This document shows, one piece after another, positions 48,585 to 57,555 of a stretch of 64,000 nucleotides of DNA. The translations under genes and the position numbers were made by a program. Within the stretch, counting starts at the first letter, position 1; the number at the start of each line of letters is the position of its first letter. The notes under the pieces are model-generated. The model did no database searches. It saw only the letters and a list, made by a program, of their open reading frames with translations, and was not told the origin of the DNA. The DNA lies in assembly GCA_036558005.1 (NCBI GenBank), contig DATBGO010000350.1, forward strand, positions 1 through 64,000, read 5' to 3'. The DNA is from DATBGO01 sp036558005 (GTDB lineage: Bacteria > Actinomycetota > Actinomycetes > Streptosporangiales > Streptosporangiaceae).

Positions 48585-50762
48585 GTGACGGCGCTCGCGG
48601 CCATCGACGGCCCGGCGGTCCGGCGATGGTACCGCCTGGCCGCGGACGCGCTTGCCCAGGCCGGGCCGGCCATTGACGCGCTGAACGTGTTCCCGGTGCC
48701 AGACGCCGACACCGGCACCAACCTGACGCTCACGCTGAGGTCGGCGGCCCAGGCGGTGGCCGGGCAGCCCGGACACGCCGGGCCTGCCCAGCTGTGGCAG
48801 GCCGCCGCGCAGGGCGCGCTAGCCGGGGCGTGCGGGAACTCCGGGATCATCGTCAGTCAGTTGCTGCGCGGGCTCGCCGACGTGTGCGGGGCCGCGCAGC
48901 GGTGCGACGGCCCGGTGCTCGCGGCGGCGCTCGCGCACGCGGCCAGGCTGGCCAGGGCGGCGGTGAGCGAGCCGGTTGAGGGCACCGTGCTGACCGTCGC
49001 GGACGCCGCCGCAACCGCCGCCGCAGCGGCCTTGTCCGGCCCGGAGGAGCGCGGCCAGGAGGTTTCCGGACCACGGGTGTCCGGACCGCAGGTGTGCGCC
49101 GTTGCGCCGCAGGCTGGCGCCGGGCAAGCCCCTGGCGGGCAGGCCAGTGCGGGGCAGGCCAGTGCGGGGCAGGCCGGTGCGGGGCAGGCCGGTGCGGGGC
49201 AGGCCGGTGCGGGGCAGGCCGGTGCCGGGACGGCCGGTGCGGGGCAGGCCGGTGCCGGGACGGCCAGTGCGGGGCAGGCCGGTGCGGGGCAGGCCGGTGC
49301 GGGGCAGGCCGGTGCCGGATTGGCAGGGCAGCCGGGGGCCGAACTGGCGGGAGTGGTTACCGCCGCCGCGGCGGGCGCGCGGGCGGCGCTGGCCAGGACC
49401 AGCGAGCAGCTCGCCGTGCTGGCCGCCAGCGGGGTGGTGGACGCGGGCGCGGCCGGGCTGTGCGTGCTGCTGGACGTGCTGGCCGCGACCGTTACCGGTC
49501 GGCCGCGCGCGGAATACGAGGTGCCCGCCCCGGTCAGGCCGATGCAAGCAGGACTGCCGGGCGGAGCGGCCGGGACCGATGGCGCGGCCGGCCGGGCGGC
49601 TAGCGGCCTGGGGCCAGGTACTGGCGCTGGCCCGCACCACTATGAGGTCACCTACCTGCTGGAGGCCAGCGCGGCGGCGGTCGGGGAACTGCGGGAGCGG
49701 CTCGGCGCGCTCGGCGACAGCGTCGTCATCGCCGGGGCTGGGCAGTCCTGGCACGTGCATGTGCACCTGGGGGAGGCGGGCGCCGCGGTCGAAGCGGGCC
49801 TGCAGGCCGGCCGCCCGAGCCGGATCACCGTGACCTATCTCGGCCCCGTCGGCCCGGGGCCTGGCGCATCCGACCAGGCCGGGCTTCGGCCGGGCACCGC
49901 GGACCTGACCGGGTGCGGGCGTGATGCAGCACAGCAGGCCAGCCCGCAGCGCAGCGCGCCCGCGGCCAGTGCGCGTGCGGATAGTGGGCGTGCGGATAGT
50001 GGGCGTGCGGCTGGTACGGCTGGGGCTAGTGCGGCTGGGGCCAGTGACACGGAGCCGGCCGGGCGGGCGGTCATCGCGGTCACCGGCCCGGGGCGGACCG
50101 GCCAGGGGCCAGCCGGGCCAGGGCCAGCTGGCATGGGGCTGGCTGGCACGGGGTCAGCTGGCCCGGGGCCAGTCGGGGCTGGGTCGGCGGGAACCGGGGT
50201 GGGCGCGCTGCTGGGTGCGGCGGGGGCGCGGGTGGCGAACGGGACGGATGCGGGGGAGCTGATCGGGCAGGCCAGGCAGGCGGGCCGGGAACTGATCCTG
50301 CTGCCCGACGGGGACATGGCGCTGAGCGCCGCGCAGGAGGCAGCCGCCCGGCTCGGCGCTGAGGGACGGACCGTCGCGGTGATCGGTTCCCGGTCACCGC
50401 TGCAGGCGCTGGCGGCGATGGCCGTGCACGTCCCTGGCCGCCCGTTCGCCGCGGACGTGGCCGGGATGGACCGCGCCGCGGCCGGGATGCGCTGCGGCAG
50501 CCTGGTCCGCCGGGACGGTAGCCTGACCGGACTGGTCGACGGTGCGGTGGCGGTCACCGGGACGGACGAGATCCAGGTGGCGATCTGCCTCGCTGAGGCG
50601 CTGATGGCAGGCGGCGGGGAGCTGGTGACCCTGATGGCGGCAGGAGCAGCGGACTCACCGCTGCCCCTTGCGGTCGCCGCGCACCTGGCCAGCCGGTGGC
50701 CCGCGGCCGAGGTCGCGTGCTACGGGAACGGCCCGGCACCGCTGCTGATCGGCGTGGAGTAG
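48585..50762 (+). CDS. DAK2/DegV-linked FakA-like kinase domain protein
   Basis: From GTG 48585 the protein has 725 residues. The N-terminal DhaL/DAK2 domain is clear (LNVFPVPDADTGTNLTLTLRSAAQA with the nucleotide-metal Asp ladder, then GACGNSGIIVSQLLRGLADV, and VEGTVLTVADAA). A 12-copy Gly-Gln-Ala pentapeptide repeat (about 184-243) follows, then LAASGVVDAGAAGLCVLLDVL and a FakA-like middle domain (YEVTYLLEASAAAVGELRERLGALGDSVVIAG...WHVHVH). A second Gly/Ala/Pro-rich linker (about 445-540) precedes the C-terminal domain (ILLPDGDMALSAAQEAA...). Homologues (FakA) phosphorylate fatty acids held by FakB. It is conserved between rpmB and recG in actinomycetes. Confidence 0.9.
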   Translation: MTALAAIDGPAVRRWYRLAADALAQAGPAIDALNVFPVPDADTGTNLTLTLRSAAQAVAGQPGHAGPAQLWQAAAQGALAGACGNSGIIVSQLLRGLADVCGAAQRCDGPVLAAALAHAARLARAAVSEPVEGTVLTVADAAATAAAAALSGPEERGQEVSGPRVSGPQVCAVAPQAGAGQAPGGQASAGQASAGQAGAGQAGAGQAGAGQAGAGTAGAGQAGAGTASAGQAGAGQAGAGQAGAGLAGQPGAELAGVVTAAAAGARAALARTSEQLAVLAASGVVDAGAAGLCVLLDVLAATVTGRPRAEYEVPAPVRPMQAGLPGGAAGTDGAAGRAASGLGPGTGAGPHHYEVTYLLEASAAAVGELRERLGALGDSVVIAGAGQSWHVHVHLGEAGAAVEAGLQAGRPSRITVTYLGPVGPGPGASDQAGLRPGTADLTGCGRDAAQQASPQRSAPAASARADSGRADSGRAAGTAGASAAGASDTEPAGRAVIAVTGPGRTGQGPAGPGPAGMGLAGTGSAGPGPVGAGSAGTGVGALLGAAGARVANGTDAGELIGQARQAGRELILLPDGDMALSAAQEAAARLGAEGRTVAVIGSRSPLQALAAMAVHVPGRPFAADVAGMDRAAAGMRCGSLVRRDGSLTGLVDGAVAVTGTDEIQVAICLAEALMAGGGELVTLMAAGAADSPLPLAVAAHLASRWPAAEVACYGNGPAPLLIGVE
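49136..49315 (+). repeat. 15-bp minisatellite, 12 copies, in frame
   Basis: Twelve consecutive 15-base units of consensus GGGGCAGGCCGGTGC fill 180 bases without a break. Most are identical; units 7 and 9 are CGGGACGGCC variants and units 1, 2 and 9 carry AGTGC. They encode (G-Q-A-G-A)n between two DAK2-protein domains. Confidence 0.9.
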
Positions 50763-50768
50763 CAGCCG

Positions 50769-53264
50769 ATGGCGATGCTCGCGGACCCGCTGCGCAAGGT
50801 GGTGGGGGACAAGGCGGCCAAGCGGCTCAACCAGGCGCTGGACCTGCAGACCGTCGCCGAGCTGCTTGGCTACTACCCGCGCCGGTACGACACCAGGGGC
50901 GAGCTGACCGACCTGGCGTCGCTGCGCGAGGGCGAGCACGTGACCGTGCAGGCCGAGGTCGCCGCCGTGTCGGTGCGCAAGATGCGCAACCGGCCCGGCA
51001 CGATCTTCGAGGCGGTGGTGACCGACGGGCGCGGCCGGCTCACCCTGACATTCTTCGGCCGGGGCCGGCAGGACTGGCGGGAGAAGGTACTCACCCCGGG
51101 GACGCGCGGGCTGTTCTCCGGCCAGGTCTCGAGCTTCCGCGGCAAGCGCCAGCTGTCGCACCCCGAGTGCGAGCTGCTCGGCGCGGGCGAGCCCCGGGTC
51201 AGGGCGGCCGAGTACGCCGCCGAGCTGATCCCGGTGTACCGGGCGAGCAGCCAGATCACCTCCTGGCAGATCGCCGACTCGGTGCAGATCGTGCTGGACA
51301 CCCTCGACATCGACGACGACCCGCTGCCGCCCGCCGTCCGGCAGAAGTACGGCCTGACCGGGCTCGCCGACGCGCTGCGCGGAATCCACAAGCCCGTCGA
51401 CCAGGCCGACAGGCGGCGGGCCGAGCGCAGGCTGAAGTGGGACGAGGCGTTCGCGCTCCAGGTGATCCTGGCCCAGCGGCGGCTGGCCGCGACCGCGTAC
51501 TCGACCACGCCGCGGCCGGGCCGGGACGACGGGCTGCTGGCGGCGTTCGACGCGGCGCTGCCGTTCGAGCTGACCATCGGCCAGCAGCTGGCGGGCGCGA
51601 CCATCGCAGACGAGCTCGACCGCGACCACCCGATGCACCGGCTGCTGCAAGGCGAGGTCGGCTCCGGCAAGACGATCATCGCGATCCGGGCGATGTTGCA
51701 GGTGATCGACGCCGCCGGGCAGGCCGCGCTGCTCGCCCCCACCGAGGTGCTGGCCCAGCAGCACCTGCGCGCCATCAGCGACCTGCTCGGCCCGCTGGCC
51801 CGGGCCGGCCAGCTCGACGGCGACCCGCGCGGCACCAGGGTCGCGCTGCTAACCGGCTCGCAGTCCACCGCGCAGCGCCGCCAGGCACTGCTCGAGGCCG
51901 CGTCCGGCACGGCCGGGATCCTGGTCGGCACGCACGCGCTGCTGCAGGATCAGGTGCGGTTCGCTGAACTCGGGCTGGTGGTGATCGACGAGCAGCACCG
52001 GTTCGGGGTGGAGCAGCGGGACGCGCTGCGGGAGAAGGCCGGCGAGGGCCGGCCGCACCTGCTGGTGATGACCGCCACCCCGATCCCGCGGACGGTCGCC
52101 ATGACGGTCTTCGGCGACCTGGACATCTCCACGCTCACCGAGCTGCCGGCCGGCCGGTCGCCGATCAGCACCCACGTCGTCCCGGCCGCGGAGAAACCCC
52201 GGTACCTGGCCCGGGTGTGGGAGCGGGTGGCCGAGGAGGTCGCGGCCGGGCGGCAGGCGTATGTCGTCTGCCCCCGGATCGGCACCGAGCCCGCCGCCGG
52301 GGACGCTGGCGGGGACATGGCCGCCGGGGACATGGCCGCAGGGGATAGCGCCGCCACGGACACGGGCGGTCCTGGCGCGGGCCCGCGGCGAGCCGGACAG
52401 GCCGGGAACGGCAGCCAGGCCAGCAGTAGCGGCGGGAGCGGGGACGGGAACGGGAACCGGGGCGGGAACCGGGGCGGGACCGGGAACGGGGGCGGGACCG
52501 GGAACCGGGGCGGGACCGGCGGCCGGGCGGCCGGGGCCGGGCGGTCCGGCCGCAGGGACGAGCTGGCCGAGGACGGGGCGCTGTTCGGCGAGGACGAGGT
52601 GCTCGCGGCCGACGACAGCGGCCAGGACCCCGGCGACCAGCCAGATAGCAGGCCCGCGATCGCGGTGCTGGACCTGGCCCCGGCGCTGGAAGGCGGGCCG
52701 CTGGCCGGGCTGCGGGTGGCCATCATGCACGGCCGGCTGCCCACCGACGAGAAGGACCGGGTGATGCGCTCGTTCGCGGACGGGTCGGTCGACGTCCTGG
52801 TCACCACCACCGTGGTGGAGGTCGGGGTGGACGTGCCGAACGCGACCGCCATGGTGATCATGGACGCCGACCGGTTCGGCGTGTCCCAGCTGCACCAGCT
52901 CAGGGGGCGGGTCGGCCGGGGCAGGCACGAAGGGCTGTGCCTGCTGGTGACCGAGGCCGCCGACGGGGCGAAGTCCCGGGCCCGGCTGGACGCGGTCGCC
53001 GAGACCCTGGACGGGTTCACCCTGTCCCGGCTCGACCTGGAGCAGCGCAAGGAAGGCGACGTGCTCGGCGCGGCCCAGGCCGGCAGCAGGAAGAGCCTGA
53101 AACTGCTGACGCTGCTGAAGGACGAGGAACTCATCGGCCAGGCCCGGCAGGAAGCGACCAGCCTGGTGGGCGCTGACCCGGCGCTGTCGGGGTACCCGGC
53201 GCTGGCCGCCGCGGTCCGCGCCATCCTCGACCAGGAGCAGGCCGAGTTCCTGGAGAAGGCCTGA
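50769..53264 (+). CDS. recG: ATP-dependent DNA helicase RecG
   Basis: The 831-residue protein has an N-terminal wedge/OB domain (LLGYYPRRYDTRGELTDLASLREGEHVTVQAEV) and SF2 helicase motifs: LLQGEVGSGKTIIAIRAML (Walker A), LLAPTEVLAQQH, GILVGTHALLQ, VVIDEQHRFGVEQR (DEQH), VMTATPIPRT, then VVEVGVDVPNATAMVIMDADRFGVSQLHQLRGRVGRG. It reverses stalled forks and resolves junctions. Between VVCPRIG and LAGLRVAIMHG it carries a roughly 115-residue Gly/Asn/Arg-rich insertion (about 507-624, NRGGNRGGTGNGGGTGNRGG), far longer than in E. coli RecG. ATG 50769 is seven bases after the DAK2 stop. Confidence 0.95.
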   Translation: MAMLADPLRKVVGDKAAKRLNQALDLQTVAELLGYYPRRYDTRGELTDLASLREGEHVTVQAEVAAVSVRKMRNRPGTIFEAVVTDGRGRLTLTFFGRGRQDWREKVLTPGTRGLFSGQVSSFRGKRQLSHPECELLGAGEPRVRAAEYAAELIPVYRASSQITSWQIADSVQIVLDTLDIDDDPLPPAVRQKYGLTGLADALRGIHKPVDQADRRRAERRLKWDEAFALQVILAQRRLAATAYSTTPRPGRDDGLLAAFDAALPFELTIGQQLAGATIADELDRDHPMHRLLQGEVGSGKTIIAIRAMLQVIDAAGQAALLAPTEVLAQQHLRAISDLLGPLARAGQLDGDPRGTRVALLTGSQSTAQRRQALLEAASGTAGILVGTHALLQDQVRFAELGLVVIDEQHRFGVEQRDALREKAGEGRPHLLVMTATPIPRTVAMTVFGDLDISTLTELPAGRSPISTHVVPAAEKPRYLARVWERVAEEVAAGRQAYVVCPRIGTEPAAGDAGGDMAAGDMAAGDSAATDTGGPGAGPRRAGQAGNGSQASSSGGSGDGNGNRGGNRGGTGNGGGTGNRGGTGGRAAGAGRSGRRDELAEDGALFGEDEVLAADDSGQDPGDQPDSRPAIAVLDLAPALEGGPLAGLRVAIMHGRLPTDEKDRVMRSFADGSVDVLVTTTVVEVGVDVPNATAMVIMDADRFGVSQLHQLRGRVGRGRHEGLCLLVTEAADGAKSRARLDAVAETLDGFTLSRLDLEQRKEGDVLGAAQAGSRKSLKLLTLLKDEELIGQARQEATSLVGADPALSGYPALAAAVRAILDQEQAEFLEKA

Positions 53265-53270
53265 CCGGCG

Positions 53271-53867
53271 ATGACGCGAATCATCGCGGGCCTGGCCAAG
53301 GGCAGGCGGCTGGCGGTGCCCGCCGGGACCCGGCCGACCAGCGACCGGGCCCGCGAGGGCCTGTTCGCCAGCGTGGCGGCCAGCCTGGGCACCCTGGACG
53401 GCGCGCGGGTGGCCGACCTGTACGCCGGCTCGGGCGCGGTGGGCCTGGAAGCGCTCTCCCGCGGTGCGGCCGGGGCGCTGCTGGTCGAGTCGGACCGGAC
53501 CGCGGCCCTGGTCATCAGGGCCAACATCGAGACCCTCGGGCTGGCCGGCGCCGAGCTGGTCCCCGGGCTGGTCGAGCGGGTGCTGGAACGCGGACCCGGC
53601 CCGGCGGGCCCGCGCGACTTCGTCTTCGCCGACCCGCCCTACGTGGTCGCGGACGGGCAGGTCACCACGGTGCTTGAGTTGCTGGCCGGGCGCGGCTGGC
53701 TGGCCGACGGCGCGCTCGTGGTGATCGAGCGGGCCACCAGGTCGGGCCCGCCTGGCTGGCCGGGCGGATATGAGCAGGACAGGTCCCGCAGGTACGGCGA
53801 GGCGACGCTCTGGTACGGTCTGGCCGCAGGCACACAGTCAGCTGCCCGGTCAGCGACAGGAGAGTGA
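53271..53867 (+). CDS. rsmD: 16S rRNA (guanine-966-N2)-methyltransferase
   Basis: The 198-residue protein has the RsmD hallmarks: MTRIIAGLAKGRRLAVPAG, TRPTSDRAREGLFASV, the SAM-binding VADLYAGSGAVGLEALSRGA and the catalytic FADPPY. It methylates G966 of 16S rRNA during 30S assembly. It begins seven bases after recG and is followed by coaD, the common recG-rsmD-coaD order. The C-terminal 15 residues are poorly conserved. Confidence 0.94.
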   Translation: MTRIIAGLAKGRRLAVPAGTRPTSDRAREGLFASVAASLGTLDGARVADLYAGSGAVGLEALSRGAAGALLVESDRTAALVIRANIETLGLAGAELVPGLVERVLERGPGPAGPRDFVFADPPYVVADGQVTTVLELLAGRGWLADGALVVIERATRSGPPGWPGGYEQDRSRRYGEATLWYGLAAGTQSAARSATGE

Positions 53868-53873
53868 GCTCGG

Positions 53874-54353
53874 GTGCGTCGTGTCGTCTATCCAGGGTCA
53901 TTCGACCCGGTGACCAACGGGCACGTGGACATCATCGCCCGCGCGGCCAGGCTGCACGACGAGGTGGTCGTCGCCGTCCTGCTCAACCCCAGCAAGTCGA
54001 CGCTGTTCACCGTGGACGAGCGGGTCAGCATGCTGAGCGAGGTCACCGCGGAGTTCAGCAACGTCCAGGTGGCCAGCTTCGCCGGCCTGACCGTCGACTT
54101 CTGCAAGGCCAACGACATCAGCGCGATCGTGAAGGGGCTGCGCGCGGTCAGTGACTTCGACTACGAGCTGCAGATGGCGCAGATGAATTACAGCCAGGCC
54201 GGGGTCGAGACGCTGTTCATGGCCACCAACCCGCTGTACGCGTTCCTGTCATCGTCGCTGGTCAAAGAGTTCGCCAGGTTCGGCGGGGACGTCGCGAGCC
54301 TGGTGCCCAAGCCGGTGCTCGACAAGCTGGCCGAACGGGCGGCCAGGGCCTGA
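53874..54353 (+). CDS. coaD: Phosphopantetheine adenylyltransferase
   Basis: The 159-residue protein starts at GTG 53874, behind GGAGAG. RRVVYPGSFDPVTNGHVDIIARAARL carries the nucleotidyltransferase TxGH site; FCKANDISAIVKGLRAVSDFDYELQMAQMN and FLSSSLVKEFARFGGDV (the ISSS-type motif) complete it. It adenylates phosphopantetheine to dephospho-CoA, the fourth step of CoA synthesis. Nothing unusual in length or context. Confidence 0.96.
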   Translation: MRRVVYPGSFDPVTNGHVDIIARAARLHDEVVVAVLLNPSKSTLFTVDERVSMLSEVTAEFSNVQVASFAGLTVDFCKANDISAIVKGLRAVSDFDYELQMAQMNYSQAGVETLFMATNPLYAFLSSSLVKEFARFGGDVASLVPKPVLDKLAERAARA

Positions 54354-54449
54354 GGGCCGGCCGCCCGCCGGGCCCGGGCCAACTTGGGATTCGGCCGGCC
54401 CGGCGGGTAAGCTGGGCCGCCCAGTACCCCGTCACCACCTAGCTTGCCC

Positions 54450-55043
54450 ATGTCACCTGTTAACTCCAAGCACGCAAGGCGCCTTGGCCACCCGCTTGTC
54501 TTCGATACGCGCGGGCTCGGCCCCGGTGCTGTGCTGCGGCAGTCCCGTACCGCGCCGGCCCCGGCCGACCTCGCGGTCGAGCTCGCCCGCGTTCCCGAGG
54601 GCGCGCAGCTGTCGCTCGACGTGCAGCTGGAGGGGGTCGCCGACGGCGTCCTGGCCACGGTGGAGGCGCAGGCGCCGCTGGCCGCGGAGTGCGCGCGCTG
54701 CCTGGAGCCGGTGTCATCGACGACCCGGGTCAGGTTCCGTGAGCTATACAGCTACGAGGCCGGCGAGGAAGGCGGGTATGTTCTGCACGGAGACCTGCTC
54801 GACCTGGAGCCCGCGCTGCGTGATGCGCTGGTGCTGGAGCTGCCGCTGGCGCCGCTGTGCGCCGACGACTGCGCCGGGCTCTGCGTCGAGTGTGGCATCC
54901 GGCTCGCGGACGCGGGCCCCGGCCACTTTCATGCCGGGCCGCAAGGGGCCGATACTGGTAACAAGCCGGACACTGGCGGCGGATCGCCGCCCGATGACAG
55001 GACGGCCGGCTCGCCCGGTCCCGACCATAGGAAGGAGCGCTGA
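54450..55043 (+). CDS. YceD family (DUF177) protein
   Basis: From ATG 54450 the protein has 197 residues. FDTRGLGPGAVLRQSRTAPAP starts the family domain; AECARCLEPVSSTTRVRFRELYS, LDLEPALRDALVLELPLAPLCADDCAGLCVECGIRL give the conserved Cys residues of a possible metal site. DUF177 proteins occur before rpmF in most bacteria and affect 23S rRNA maturation in plants and E. coli. The tail after about residue 150 is disordered. The GGAAGGAG near its end serves rpmF, one base after the stop. Confidence 0.92.
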   Translation: MSPVNSKHARRLGHPLVFDTRGLGPGAVLRQSRTAPAPADLAVELARVPEGAQLSLDVQLEGVADGVLATVEAQAPLAAECARCLEPVSSTTRVRFRELYSYEAGEEGGYVLHGDLLDLEPALRDALVLELPLAPLCADDCAGLCVECGIRLADAGPGHFHAGPQGADTGNKPDTGGGSPPDDRTAGSPGPDHRKER

Positions 55044-55044
55044 G

Positions 55045-55221
55045 GTGGCGGTCCCCAAGCGGAGAATGTCACGCAGCAACACCCGGTCGCGCCGGGCCCA
55101 GTGGAAGACCACGGCGCCCGCGCTGGTGACCTGCCCGCAGTGCCGTGACCCCAAGCTGCCGCACACGGCGTGCCCGACGTGCGGCACCTACAACCGGCGC
55201 CAGGTGATCAACCCTTCCTGA
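55045..55221 (+). CDS. rpmF: 50S ribosomal protein L32
   Basis: The 58-residue protein (MAVPKRRMSRSNTRSRRAQWKT, then LVTCPQCRDPKLPHTACPTCGTYNRRQVI) is L32 with its zinc ribbon (CxxC...CxxC) intact. GTG 55045 has GGAAGGAG (55030-55037) about seven bases upstream and lies directly after the DUF177 stop. This is the canonical yceD-rpmF pair. Confidence 0.96.
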   Translation: MAVPKRRMSRSNTRSRRAQWKTTAPALVTCPQCRDPKLPHTACPTCGTYNRRQVINPS

Positions 55222-55302
55222 CCGCGGACCAGGTGCGCGGCCGGTGCCGGACGCGTACCGCGCGCCGGAGTCGTGCCGCGCGGACAGCGGAGAGGAGGAT
55301 GC

Positions 55303-56202
55303 GTGCCCAGCACATCGGGCAGCGGCGGAGCTGCCGAGTACGACACCGCCGGCCTGCTGCGTGCCCTGGGAGTGCCACTCGGGGCCGAATTGCTGGAGCG
55401 CGCCCTCACCCACCGCTCGTTCGCGTACGAGAACGGCGGGCTGCCGACCAACGAGCGGCTGGAGTTCCTCGGTGACTCGGTGCTCGGCCTGATCGTCACC
55501 GACACCTTGTTCCGCGGGTATCCCGACCTGCCCGAGGGGCAGCTCGCGAAGCTGCGTGCCGCGGTGGTGAACATGCGCGCGCTGGCCGGCGTCGCCCGCG
55601 GCCTGCACCTGGGCCGCTACGTGCGGCTGGGCAAGGGCGAGGAAGGCACCGGCGGCCGGGACAAGTCATCGATCCTGGCCGACACCCTGGAGGCGGTGCT
55701 CGGCGCCGTCTACATGGACAGCGGCCTGGACGAGGCGGATGCCCTGGTGCACCGGCTGTTCGACCCGGTGATCGAGCGCTCGGCCCGGCTCGGCGCCGGG
55801 CTGGACTGGAAGACCTCGCTGCAGGAGCTGACCGCCGCCGAGATACTCGGCGTGCCGGAATACCACGTGGATGAGAGCGGCCCCGATCACCAGAAGTCGT
55901 TCCGGGCCGAGGTGCGGATCGGCGGGCGCACCTACGGCGAGGGCGAGGGCCACTCCAAGAAGGAGGCCGAGCAGCAGGCCGCCGAGGCCGCCTGGACCTC
56001 CATCAGCGAGGGCGCGGCACAAGCCGCGCTCGCCCGCGGCGACGGGGCGGTCGACGGGGCGGCCAACGGCGAGATCGCCGGCCCGCCCGGCAGCAGCCAG
56101 CCAGGCAAGGCGCCAGACGGCGGGCACGGGCACCCGGCCAAGACGGCGAACGGCGGGCGCGGGCAGCCCGCCACGGCGCCGGACGGCGAAGATCAGGGCT
56201 AG
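55303..56202 (+). CDS. rnc: Ribonuclease III
   Basis: From GTG 55303, after GAGGAGGA, the protein has 299 residues. ALTHRSFAYENGGLPTNERLEFLGDSVLGLIVTD is the RNase III signature with the catalytic Glu and Asp, and SSILADTLEAVLGAVYMDSGLD the second metal region. The dsRNA-binding domain (DWKTSLQELTAAEILGVPEYHVDESGPDHQKSF, then EGHSKKEAEQQAAEAAW) follows. It processes rRNA precursors and other duplex RNA. The last 65 residues are a Gly/Pro/Ala tail with repeats (PDGGHGHPAKTANGGRG) beyond the usual end of the enzyme. Confidence 0.95.
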   Translation: MPSTSGSGGAAEYDTAGLLRALGVPLGAELLERALTHRSFAYENGGLPTNERLEFLGDSVLGLIVTDTLFRGYPDLPEGQLAKLRAAVVNMRALAGVARGLHLGRYVRLGKGEEGTGGRDKSSILADTLEAVLGAVYMDSGLDEADALVHRLFDPVIERSARLGAGLDWKTSLQELTAAEILGVPEYHVDESGPDHQKSFRAEVRIGGRTYGEGEGHSKKEAEQQAAEAAWTSISEGAAQAALARGDGAVDGAANGEIAGPPGSSQPGKAPDGGHGHPAKTANGGRGQPATAPDGEDQG

Positions 56203-56205
56203 CCG

Positions 56206-57057
56206 GTGCCCGAGCTACCGGAGGTCGAGAGTGTCCGCCGGGGCCTGCAGACCCACATCACCGGCCGGACGATCGAGAAGGCTGAGCTGCTGCACCCGCG
56301 GGTGACCCGGCGGCACCCGGCCGGCCAGCAGGACTTCACCGCCGCGGTCGCCGGGCTGACCGTCACCGGCACCCGGCGCCGCGGCAAGTACCTGTGGCTC
56401 GAACTCGGCGACGACGCGCTGGTCGCGCACCTGGGGATGAGCGGCCAGCTGCTGATCGTGGACCAGGACCGGCCGCTCTCGGCGCACGTCCGGGCCCGGT
56501 TCACCTTCACCGATTCCGGTCCTGACCTGCGCTTTAGCGACCAGCGGACGTTCGGCCACCTGTACTTCTGCCCAGCCGGGGCGCAGCTGCCCGACATCAT
56601 CGCGCACATCGCGCCCGACCCGCTGGAGGCCGGGTTCGACCTCGCCGCGCTGACCGTCAGGCTGCGCGGCCGCCGCACCGGGATCAAGCGGGCACTACTC
56701 GACCAGTCACTGGTCAGCGGGATCGGCAACATCTATGCCGACGAGGCGCTGTGGCGGGCCCGACTGCACTGGGCCCGGGCGGCTGAGCGGCTCAGGCCCG
56801 CCGAGGTGGCCCTGCTGATCAGCTCCGTGCAGGACATCTTCGCCGAGGCGCTGGCGGCCGGCGGCACCTCATTCGACAGCCTGTACGTGAACGTGAACGG
56901 GGAGAGCGGCTACTTCGACCGGTCGCTGGCCGTCTACGGGCGGGCCGGCCAGCCGTGCCGCCGGTGCGGCACGCCGATCCGGCGGGACCCGTTCATGAAC
57001 CGGTCCTCCTACAGCTGCCCGGTCTGCCAGCCCCGCCCGCGCCGGGGCCGCTGGTGA
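56206..57057 (+). CDS. mutM: Formamidopyrimidine-DNA glycosylase
   Basis: The 283-residue protein starts at GTG 56206, giving the catalytic N-terminal Pro (PELPEVESVRRGLQ, with Glu at position 3). RRRGKYLWLELGDDALVAHLGMSGQL contains the conserved Lys; LLDQSLVSGIGNIYADEALWRARLHW is the H2TH region, and CRRCGTPIRRDPFMNRSSYSCPVCQ the zinc finger. It excises 8-oxoguanine and formamidopyrimidines. It is three bases downstream of rnc and overlaps the acylphosphatase gene by four. Confidence 0.96.
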   Translation: MPELPEVESVRRGLQTHITGRTIEKAELLHPRVTRRHPAGQQDFTAAVAGLTVTGTRRRGKYLWLELGDDALVAHLGMSGQLLIVDQDRPLSAHVRARFTFTDSGPDLRFSDQRTFGHLYFCPAGAQLPDIIAHIAPDPLEAGFDLAALTVRLRGRRTGIKRALLDQSLVSGIGNIYADEALWRARLHWARAAERLRPAEVALLISSVQDIFAEALAAGGTSFDSLYVNVNGESGYFDRSLAVYGRAGQPCRRCGTPIRRDPFMNRSSYSCPVCQPRPRRGRW

Positions 57058-57341
57058 CCCGCCCCGGCGATGCCGCCAGGCTCATCGCGTGGGTCGAGGG
57101 CCGGGTGCAGGGAGTCGGGTTCCGGTGGTGGGTGCGGGCCAGGGCACTGGAACGCGGCCTGGCCGGCTGGGCGGAAAATCTTGTCGACGGCAGGGTAAAG
57201 GTCGTCGCCGAAGGGCCGTCCGAAGACTGTGACGAACTGCTCGCCCTGCTCGGCGGTGGAAGCACGCCAGGGTGGGTACGCCAGGTCACGCACCGCTGGG
57301 AGCACGCCAGCGGCCGTCTTTGCGGGTTTACCGAGCGGTGA
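57054..57341 (+). CDS. acyP: Acylphosphatase
   Basis: From GTG 57054, overlapping the mutM stop, the protein has 95 residues. AWVEGRVQGVGFRWWVRARALERGLAGWAENLVDGRVKVVAEG carries the phosphate-binding G-x-VQGVGFR loop with the catalytic Arg and the catalytic Asn (AENL). It hydrolyses acyl phosphates such as carbamoyl phosphate. Many actinomycetes have it at this position before smc. Confidence 0.93.
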   Translation: MTRPGDAARLIAWVEGRVQGVGFRWWVRARALERGLAGWAENLVDGRVKVVAEGPSEDCDELLALLGGGSTPGWVRQVTHRWEHASGRLCGFTER

Positions 57342-57555
57342 CCGGCGGGCTAGGGGGCGCGCCGGTTAAAACAACCAGAGTTTCGCCGCAGCACGGCTTC
57401 CCGGCGACCCTTGTGACCTGCGACATCACTCAACTTGACCGGATACCCTGGCTGGTGGGACCATGAAGTGGTTACTTGCGCGCAGGGCTGCGCTACTTTC
57501 TCGCGTATATGCGTGCGCGCCCACTCTGGTCACTCAGTGTGGAGGACCTAAAACA

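Noticed and set aside
49136..49315. CRISPR-like array
   Set aside because: Units are contiguous 15-mers without spacers and lie in frame in a coding gene, so it is a minisatellite.
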